Shown here: positions 55,250 to 64,000 of the stretch, one piece after another
Layout: each line of letters begins with the position of its first letter
How positions within the stretch are numbered: position 1 is the stretch's first letter
Origin: Cymbidium sinense
Lineage: Eukaryota > Streptophyta > Magnoliopsida > Asparagales > Orchidaceae
Assembly: GCA_021442155.1 (NCBI GenBank)
Contig: CM038215.1
Coordinates: 213,584,982 to 213,648,981 of the forward strand
Direction: 5' to 3'
Length of the DNA stretch: 64,000 nt
Notes under the pieces: generated by a model
The model's database searches: none
Seen by the model: only the letters and a program-made list of their open reading frames with translations
Told to the model about the DNA's origin: nothing
Program-made: the position numbers and the translations under genes

Positions 55250-55700
55250 GATAGACTTACCATCACCACAAACATCAATGAACATCGTCATCAATATGAA
55301 TGTTGAGATAAGGTTGATGTGTGTCATCAATAGTAATGTTAATATGGATTAGTTTTAATAAAGGCAATGCATGCCATTAATAAAAAATGTCCATGTATGC
55401 TATAGGTATTAAGTTTGACAGATTATGTTGGCATTAGCCCTAATGCACATGATTACCAATAAGATGAACATATTATTTTAACATTAATGCTTGCCATTAA
55501 CATTACCCTTATCACCCACCATCACTAATAAGTTTAACACTTGTTGTTAATACCAATGTTTATATATACCATCACTTACGAAGCTGACACCAACCTTGAT
55601 GCCCAGCATGATCGATAAGATCATCACCTACCATCACCATTTATGTTGATGCCTAATAATTGTACCAATGATTATGCTACATCAACACCATGACTTATTT
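55250..55700. repeat. Degenerate minisatellite, right part
   Basis: It has the same word family as 49660-50260 (AATGCATGCCATTAATA, CACCATCACTAATAAG, CCAATGTT, GATGCC). The two parts were probably one array before the LINE inserted. Confidence 0.7.
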
Positions 55701-57099
55701 TTATGTTTAAGGTCTTTAATCTTTTTTCTTATAAGGAGGATAGCAAAATAAACCACTAAAATTGCTTGGAGACAAATCTACCACCTCAGGATCCCTATAA
55801 CATTAACCATAAAGGCCATTCTATATAATTTATATTTGCTACATTAAATATATCTTCTCCAATTATAAGAAAGAACATCGTTTATAATATAAGACACATA
55901 CTAATGAAATCATCTTAATTGAGTCAAGCCTCATAATATTTTTTTCCTTTTTTGATTTTTCATATAAAAAGTTTTATGTATCATATAAGTTGATCTCAAT
56001 TTATCTTATACATATTTGCTTAAAAATCTTAATTCATATAATAAAAAGATAATAAACTTTTCTCTACTGCCATGAATATTATACATACAATAATTTGATA
56101 GAACATTTATTTTAGTGTTTAGTGCATTATTATTAGTAAGAAATCACTCCATCATTTACTTGTGTGTTAATCTCACAAGAAATTTGTCAAGAGTGGGGGT
56201 AATCTTTACTACAACTATGATAGGATATTCACATTAACAATTGAGAAATGATTGTAGTTAGAAAACTCCTATGTTTTAATATCTATTAGTGTATTAATTC
56301 AATAAGAAGCAATAATAAATTGAAAGAAATCTTGAATATATGATTTAATAGATCTTCACACTATTTTTTATTCAAAGTTTTAGTTGAGCAAGTCCTTTCC
56401 ACCATTATCATTACATATATTCAAGGAAATTTCAATAATGAAAACATTGGGTATGTCTACTTAGAGAATTTCTCATACTCTTTCTCATCATACACTGTAA
56501 AGAAAAGTTTAGAGAGCTTGGGTAAACTAAAATAATTTTAAAGAAATCTTAGAAGGAATGCTAGTGATGTGAAAGCCCAAATAAGTACTTAGTGTTAAAT
56601 AAGGGCATCATTAAAATTTCTTATAAAGCTAAGTAATAAGTAGAGTCTCTATTATAAACTCTTGGAAAATTTTAAGTCTTTAAAAAATCATCAATGTGGT
56701 CGAATCAATTCTGACCATGGTTAGCTCTAATAGTGTGACTCATGATAATGTTAAGTCTTTAGACAATTTTGATTATAATTTTAAAAGAATTTTTGAAAAT
56801 TTTATTTAAATTGGATTTTAAAAAGGTTTTAGGATCCACTTATTAAACTGTGATAAATAAGGGGTTATAGAACCTAAACTAAGATGTTGGGTGAGCTCTA
56901 CAAAAGATGAAATGGAGAGGTACCCAATGAAAAGAAATGTAGTCCTGACCATCACAAGTACACTGCTGATATATAGAGATAAAAGTCAATTTTTAAAGAT
57001 GGAGAGAGAAACTACTCCCTAGTGGAGTTGCTAGAAAAGTCTATGGGATTTTAATTTGGAACATCATGTAGATCCTGGAGGTTCTTATTTTGGTGATCA
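55701..57099. other. AT-rich DNA, no gene recognised
   Basis: The segment 56640-56930 may be part of the repeat element that continues to the right. No domain or end was identified. Confidence 0.4.
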
Positions 57100-57112
57100 A
57101 ACACGTCATTAA

Positions 57113-58390
57113 GTAATAAATATAGTATCTTAAAAGATATAAATATTATCTTATAATATATTCAACTTAATAAGGACTCTTAAGACTAATGGGTCATCAT
57201 TGTATTAGAGATTTTTCCCCTAGACTATATGGAGAAGTAGAACATGACTTATTTTATTGTAAGGTTCATAGTTTCCTATAAGGACAAGCATTTATAGTTA
57301 ATAACATCTTTGAAGAAAGAAAATTCCTCTTAAGAATACTCTTAATTAAAGAAACTGACTTTCATCTCTATGGATTTCAAAGCTGGTATAATAAAGGAAG
57401 GGTTCTTTTTAGAAGTCAACCAGAAATAAGTAGGAAATGCTTTTAGACACTAGAAATCCCACTAAGCATTTTAAACTATCTTACTATTTGGCTTTATATT
57501 TTTTCTATTGAAGTTATTAAAATTCTAACTTAACATTTTACTAGAAATTTAACACTTAGATTATAATAGTACAAGATTGTAGAAATGCCTAAGAGTTGAA
57601 ACTTATTATTGTAGCAAATGAGATGCTCAAAACTTGCTTCTGAAAGTATATCTAACATTAGTCAGAAGCTCGACCTATTATAGTCACATGAATTTAGGAA
57701 TTATCAATTCTTCTTCTCACTTAAAAAATAAACCTATTATAGTGTTTATTTTTAGTTTCGTTTGTGTGTGTATGTGTGAGGGGACACCACACAGATATGA
57801 GGATGTACTTATTGACGTAATTAAGTATGACATCAAGGAATAATATACTCTCTTAAGAGATAGAAGTCACTACCCTACGATAGAACAAATCACCTAATAA
57901 GGAACCGTAAGGCATGATGGGTCTCGAATATACCAGAGATTTTTCTCCTACTTTACATGAAAAAGTAAACCAGGGTTTATTTAAACTAGCTTCATTAAGT
58001 TCCCTATGGAGGAAAACCTCCATAGTTAATTACATATTAAGAAAACTGAATTCCTTAAGAATACTCTCGATTAAAGTAGACGATTAATGTCTCCAAAGAA
58101 TTCAAAGATAGGACTATCAAAAGATTGGTTATATTTTGAAAAATTAAGTGGGATAGATCAAAAGGAGAGAGCTATTAGCGATGCCAAAGGAGATAAGTAG
58201 GGAATGCTCATGATACTAGGAAGCCTAGTGAGCACTCCAATTTATCTTATGGTTGGGCTTTAAATGTTTGAAATTGAGGAGATTTATTTATTTGAGTTGA
58301 AATTTTATTAGAAATCTGGGGCTTACAATTCCAAAATATAAGATTATGAAAAAGCCTAAGAGGTGAGAATTTATACTTGTAGCCTGCAAA
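57113..58390. repeat. Tandem duplication, period about 720 bp, leading into the long repeat copy 2
   Basis: Segments starting at about 57113 and 57835 match in order: AATAAATATAGTATCTTAAAAG/AATAATATACTCTCTTAAGAG, AGAGATTTTT, CTATGGAG..., TTAAGAATACTCT, GAAATCCCACTAAGCA/GAAGCCTAGTGAGCA, ending ATGCCTAAGAG/AAGCCTAAGAG. They are clearly diverged. Copy 1's equivalent would fall inside the assembly gap. Confidence 0.7.
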
Positions 58391-60998
58391 AAAAAAAAAA
58401 AAATAAAATAAATAGTAACCTCAAATCCTAAATCTAGGGAGCTTTGCCAGGGCCAAAGCATGACCTAAATCTAAGGTGAAAGTGGGTATATGATTTACCT
58501 CCACAAGAGAGAGTAAATCACCCACTGCTAGACTTATTACCACCCGGAGTGGCAGCCAGCTAACTCCTCCTACGCTTTAAATCCATGTAGGCAAGCTATA
58601 TGCTTTTGCAAGATGGCTAGGTTGTTATTAATTAAAAAAGAGATTATGTCCTTAAAACCACTCCCTAAGACACTAGAGCATGAGGGGTATGAATAATGAC
58701 TTAAATCTAATGCAAATTTTTATCAAGTTTTATTTGATTTTGGACATTTTTATTTTGACATATGCTATGAGATTTTGTATGTCTAAATGCATGAGAAATT
58801 AATTATGGGCCAAATCAAGAGAGAAAAAGGTGTTTATCTATCATAGGCTCTAAAAGGTTGAGCCCATTCTATCTGGCATAGATGGAAGTCCTCTCTAATC
58901 ACGAGTGAAACAAGATAATATGCGTGTTGTTAAGCATACAATATCCAGCTAAGGGGTTGCTAAATTTTTTATTATCTTGATTTAAAACCCAAGCTTTAAG
59001 TGAGGTTATGAGTTATTTTAAAAGTTTAGTTGTGAGTTGGTTAGTGGGATAGAAAATTTATTTTAATCCTAAGAACCTAATCGCATCCAAGCCATACAAT
59101 AATCACCAATCATAAATAAACTATGAAAATGCATGCTTTTTCTAATGCACAAGATAAACAAATCATCAAATAATTTTATAAAGCTATCATAAAAGAATAA
59201 AAAGCTGATGCGATCGGGCACCACCGCACAACCCAAAAAAAAATATGGGTAGCCGAGCTCTACCCTTATACAACCTGGATTACAAAAGAATAATCACAAA
59301 TGATGAATGCTATGGGGGTCTTCATTCTTCATTTCTTCACTTTTATTTTCTCACTTTGATTTGCTTCTTTTATTTATTTCTTTTGGCTTGATTTGGAATA
59401 TGGTTGCTCCAAAGGCATCACATGGTACATAAGACTTAGTCTTACAACCAATATTCATCCTAATCTACCATAACATTCATCTTAATCCTAATGCAAAATT
59501 ACATTAAAAGAAGAAAAGTAAATCTAGCTGCTTGGGGGTCCTTATTAGTTTGGACAACCCAAGAAGTTATATGAATAATTTGGAATTGGCACACCACACA
59601 TGTGTAACCAAGCCCACCTATCCTAACTTGGGTTATGCTTAGGGCCTAAGCAACCTGCACAGCAAAAAATATTTATATTTTTATTTAGCGGCCCCCTAAG
59701 CACAACCTCGTGCAGAAAGCATGATTAGGCTAATATCAGCCTAACATCCATACTAATATACCACTTTCTTAGATACATGTAGATGTATGAATAACTATAA
59801 GGATAGGAAAATCCATGCCAAAAGTTGTATTTTATTTACTTAATTTGTGATTCTTATTCATTGGCCACATCACACAAACATATGTATAAAAGTTTTAAGT
59901 GAGTATGACGTCATTATTTTCTACACCAGGGGCATAAGGTATAAGACTTACGTAGGGCTACTTAAAGCCTCGCAGCCTCGGAATGTCTAGATTAATATAC
60001 CACTTTTTTCAAATACATATGAATGTAAAAAAAGAACCACAAGAATAAGAAATCATGTAAGAAATTATGTTTGATTTGGTTATGTGATTTATGATTCTTA
60101 TTTATTGGCCACATCACACATATACATGTCTAAGAGTTTTAAGTGAGTACAATGCCATTATTTTCTACACTAGAGCAAGTACAAGACACTTAGGCTACTT
60201 AATGCAAATGAATCGGACTAATATACCACTTTTCTCAAATACAGATAGATGTATGAAAAGAACCACAAGAATAAGAAATCATGCAAGAAATTATGTTTAA
60301 TTTGGTTAATATGATTTATATATGTAATGTGTAATTCTTTTTAAGTCTTGACATTGAGATGTATAGGAATAGATTTAGACAAATGTTGTGTTCTTTTCAA
60401 ATGAACTATACATCTGCAAATCCCATATAAACCCATGTAAGATAAAGAAAGTGGACTTCATGTTACAACTCTTATATTATCAACACATGCAAGCTTAAAA
60501 ATATTGACATTACTTCATTCATAATAATTGATTTATAGGCTTTTGAAAATAATATTTGATTTAGCAGTGATAATAGCCACACTTATTTAATTTAAATCAA
60601 CAACATACAGTTTGACATAAACAAAATAATTTCATTTAATTAATTTTAAAAGAATTGAATGCATGATTACATATGACAAGCAACATTTAACATGAGTGGA
60701 AAGAAATAAAATAGCACAAGCATGTGATTTCATTCAAATCCAATTAAGTCTTAAGGACAATCATACTAAATAAAGAAACTTAGAATAAATCAAAATTTTT
60801 TTAATGTCATTTCATTTTAAGTTGGCAAAATTTTTAAAATAAGCATGTTTAAAAATATAATTAGCGTATTAAGCATTAAAAAAAAATTTAAAAGTAGACA
60901 GCCCATTTAATTGGATTACTATCAGCGTAAGCATAAATGCTAAAGGATTAAAAAAAGAAGAAGCTAGTTTTGCTGCGGAGGAGGGCAGACTGGCCTAA

Positions 60999-60999
<1 letters not shown>

Positions 61000-61034
<35 letters not shown>
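61000..61034. repeat. (AAT)n microsatellite
   Basis: About eleven AAT triplets lie inside the fold-back element, before ATCTAATTTTAT. Confidence 0.9.
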
Positions 61035-61035
<1 letters not shown>

Positions 61036-61786
61036 TCTAATTTTATAATTTTACTACAGAGGGCGGTAAATATCTAAATTTTATATTTGAAATATATTTA
61101 TTTTATATAAATAAAGATAAATTTTATTTTTAAAATTTAATAATCTTTTTTTATATAAAATTAAAAAAATTTATAATATTTATGTAAATATGAAATTTTA
61201 AATTTAAATATATAAAATAGAATGTAGTTCTCTATTAGGATGTTTAAAATGTATAATAAATTTATAAGGCAAAATTTAACTTCAATATTATATAAAATAT
61301 TTAGCTTAAAAATGTATAAATATTTTTTATACATTATATTATACATTAAAGTTAAATTTATACTTATAAAAAAGCTAATTTTGCTACGAAGGGCGGACTG
61401 ACCAAAAAAAAAAAAATAAAAAAAAAGCTAATTTTGCTGCGGAGGGTGGACTGGCCTAAAAAAAATAAAATAATAAAAAATTCTAATTTTGCAATTTTGC
61501 TGCGGAGGGCAGTAAATATCTAAATTTTATATTTGAAATATATTTATTTTTATATACAAAAAAAGATAAATTTTATTTTTAAAATTTAATAATCTTTTTT
61601 ATATAAAATTAAAAAAATTATAATATTTATTTAAATATGAAATTTTAAATTTAAATATATAAAAATACAAGAATGGAGTTATGTTAGAACGTTTAAAATA
61701 TATAATAAATTTATAAGGCAAAATTTAGCTTTAATATTATAAAAATATTTAGCTTAAAATGCATAAATATTTTTTATACATAATAT

Positions 61787-61854
61787 AATTTATACATATA
61801 TATTATACATTGAAGTTAAATTTAACTTCAATGTATAATATATATGTATAAATT
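61787..61854. repeat. Perfect 68-bp palindrome
   Basis: The arms 61787-61820 and 61821-61854 are exact reverse complements with no spacer. The centre is GAAGTTAAATTTAACTTC. It could extrude as a cruciform or fold as an RNA hairpin. It forms the core of the fold-back element. Confidence 0.95.
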
Positions 61855-61914
61855 TAATTTCAATGTATAATATATATGTATAAATTTAACTTCAATGTAT
61901 AATATATTTATATA
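61819..61914. repeat. Tandem repeat, 3 x 32 bp
   Basis: Units start at 61819, 61851 and 61883, each beginning AATTTAA.TTCAATGTATAA. Unit 2 has one substitution in the shared start and unit 3 diverges at its end. The first unit overlaps the right arm of the palindrome. Confidence 0.95.
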
Positions 61915-64000
61915 AATTTATACATATATGTATAAAAAATATTTATACATTTTTAAGCTAAATATTTTATATAATATTGAAGCTAAATTTTATTATAAAT
62001 TTATTATATATTTTTAAACGTACCCGAGCCTAACAGAAAACTCCATTCTTGTATTTTTATATATTTAAATTTAAAATTTCATATTTACATAAATATTATA
62101 TATTTTTTATTTTTAAATAAAAAGATTATTAAATTTTAAAAATAAAATTTATCTTTTTTTATATAAAAATAAATATATATAAATATAACTTTAGATATTT
62201 ACTCAGAGAAAATAAAATTAGATTTTTATTTTTATTTTTTATTTTGTCTCCTCAAGAAAATTAGTTTTAGATCAGCTTAGCAGCTACTTTAAAGTTTTTT
62301 AATGCCTAATCCACTAATTATGTTTTTAAACGTGCTTATTTTAAAAATTTTACCTTTTAAGTTTGATTTGAGTTAAGGGAAGTGAAAGAAGTTTGCTGGT
62401 CCTAATCCCCATTCCCCATGTATAAGTTAATTTGGTTTAATGAAGAGGTAATTAAGTTAATTTTATGATTTAATTAGGTTTGGGTATAAATTAAATGGAT
62501 TAGTTAACCCTTACATATATCACCTTAAGTTAATTAACTAATTAATAATGAGCCAACATGATATGCAATCACATGGAAAGTAAATTTGCAATGTTCCTAA
62601 GAAATGAAAGGGTCTAATACAAGCTCATTTATTAATTAAATGCTGGGATCTTACTTAATTTTTATGGTTTTCTCACACATGTGAACCAACCGTAATTTCA
62701 TTATCCCCTTTGGGTTATTGAACACCCAAAAGCTACCCAAGATTAGATTAGAGAAATAAATTCAATTGGATTAATTAAGTTCATTAATTAGTTAATTAAA
62801 TTTGAATTAACCTTAACCAACTAAAGTAAGTTGGGCTTAGAGAAAGAGACGAAGAAGAGAGCCTAAGTCTCAATTACTAAATCCTTTCAATTAATTGATT
62901 AAAGTTTAGATATGATTTGGGTTTTGAATAATTTTGTTGATTAATTAATTAAGAGGTGTTAATTAATTAATTATTTAAGGAATTAGAGAATGTTTAAGGA
63001 AAAAGTTAGAAGATGGAGTCCCAATCTATTTCCCTAGACTTCATCATCATTAACAGAGATTAACAAGCTTGATTGCTTGATTAATTTACTGTTCATTTCC
63101 TTAATTATCATTAATTAATTAAGAAGGTGATTAAGGCCTAATCCATTGATTTATTAAATTAAGCAACCAATAAAATCCCAGAAAATAGAAAAGGTAGGAG
63201 TCATCCCCCAAAATATACACAGAAAGTTTAAGATTAATGGATGGTTAATTAGGGAGTAATTAGGCTAATTATATTTTTAATTAAATCTTAAATAAGCCAA
63301 ATTCACTATTCAAAATAAATTACTAATAATTTTACTAGATTATACTCTAAAATATATTTAAAATAAATTTGAGTTTGTATTTTTTGAATTTTTCTACAAT
63401 TAGTTATGAATTTAAGAAGTTTCAGTTGATTAAGATAATTTTTATGATGTTTGTTAATTTATTTTTTTTAAATAAATCATTTGAACTTCAAAATTCAATA
63501 TTTTTCAATCCATAAGTGATTTTGATTTTAATTTTTATGGTAAGTGGATTGCAGCTTCCATTTCAATCTTTGAAAATTTCAACTTAATCTGTTGTGTAAT
63601 TTTAATTTAATTAATGAAATTTAATTTTTACTAAAACTCATATTAAGCTCAAAATATTTAGTAAAATTTGGGGATTTTGAGTTTATTGGACTCCTCTTGG
63701 AAAGATGAAACCAACGAGCCCTAGTTTACAATTTTTTGTTAAGTATTTTATTTTTTATAAATATTTGAAATTTTTGGTGATTTAAGTAATTTTTAAAATC
63801 AGAAAATCCAGATTTTCCACCAAAACACCCCGTCCTCCCAAATTACCCTTCACTTTTTTTTGCGGTGACATGGCATGAAGACATTGGTGCCACATATAAG
63901 GCATGCCACGGAAAACAGGGAAGAGAGCAACACGCTGTGTCGATATTTACCATCATCACAGATCGACCATCCATATCAGATCTGGCGGATCGTATGATCT

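Larger units (their letters stand above)
60824..62354. mobile_element. Mutator-type fold-back element with 9-bp target duplication
   Basis: The termini are inverted copies: left GGCAAAATTTTTAAAATAAG, and the reverse complement of the right end is GGTAAAATTTTTAAAATAAG. Similarity continues through GTTTAAAAA.ATAATTAG. TTTTAAGTT flanks both sides (60815-60823 and 62355-62363). The long repeat copy at 29470-29500 shows a related unoccupied site. Inside are two direct copies of a TTTTGCTGCGGAGG-containing unit (about 60960 and 61370), an inverted third copy (to about 62290) and a central palindrome. There is no transposase. A 9-bp duplication with long inverted ends fits a non-autonomous Mutator-like element. 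Confidence 0.85.
58340..64000. repeat. Long non-coding repeat, copy 2 (runs off the window)
   Basis: It follows copy 1 (27240 onward) in the same order and orientation. At the window's end it reaches the GC-richer segment equivalent to about 30000-30150 of copy 1 (CATGGCATG..., GATCGACC...GGATCG). It contains the insertion at 60824-62354 that copy 1 lacks. The ends are not visible, so it is not known whether the two copies are LTRs of one element or independent insertions. Confidence 0.65.

Noticed and set aside
27240..64000. Interpretation as one giant retrotransposon that captured the bZIP gene
   Set aside because: No primer-binding site, polypurine tract or shared target duplication could be shown, and unrelated elements fill the middle. 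It is kept only as an alternative in the findings.

Overview
The window is a gene-poor, AT-rich stretch of a flowering-plant nuclear genome. The evidence is plant-type split genes with GT-AG introns, a plastid ClpR subunit, a plant S1-group bZIP gene with its sucrose-control upstream ORF, and dense layers of plant transposons (Ty3/Gypsy, LINE, hAT, Mutator-type MITEs, a possible SINE). Protein style and the very large TE-filled intron would suit a monocot such as a palm, but the species cannot be fixed from the sequence. A run of exactly 100 N at 27140-27239 shows this is a draft scaffold.

Only two cellular genes are well supported. (1) A ClpR2-like gene on the minus strand, 2129 to about 25946. 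Its last five exons are clear and in phase, but one exon carries one extra T in a homopolymer that breaks the frame, and the N-terminal exon does not join cleanly. One intron is 22,085 nt long (3559-25643) and holds a fold-back Mutator-type MITE (5944-6435), a decayed hAT transposon (about 8.8-12.3 kb) and a nearly full-length Ty3/Gypsy element (16949-24907, minus strand, TATTG flanking both ends). (2) An intact, intronless bZIP gene on the minus strand (45838-46275, 145 aa). Its 5' leader carries a 26-codon uORF ending in the conserved sucrose-control peptide, so translation is probably repressed by sucrose.

Between and beyond the genes everything recognisable is repeat. At 27240-33060 and 58340-64000 lie two same-orientation copies of one long non-coding family, probably long LTRs. 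The first ends in a strongly strand-asymmetric tandem array of about 150-173 bp units. At 35.3-40.7 kb there is a non-autonomous element bounded by diverged direct repeats and holding a degenerate plant transposon protein. A decayed LINE (50270-55030, minus) sits inside a degenerate minisatellite and has itself been hit by a GAGCTC/AAGCTT-rich MITE, another copy of which lies at 47418-47675. A 5'-truncated LINE tail (47910-48374) has a clean target duplication. A Mutator-type fold-back element (60824-62354) with a 9-bp target duplication has a perfect 68-bp palindrome at its core.

Functionally, the two genes are unrelated neighbours: one encodes a non-catalytic subunit of the chloroplast Clp protease, the other a sugar-responsive transcription factor. 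No prokaryotic features, CRISPR arrays or rRNA genes were seen. The one tRNA-like A-box (1768) belongs to a probable SINE.
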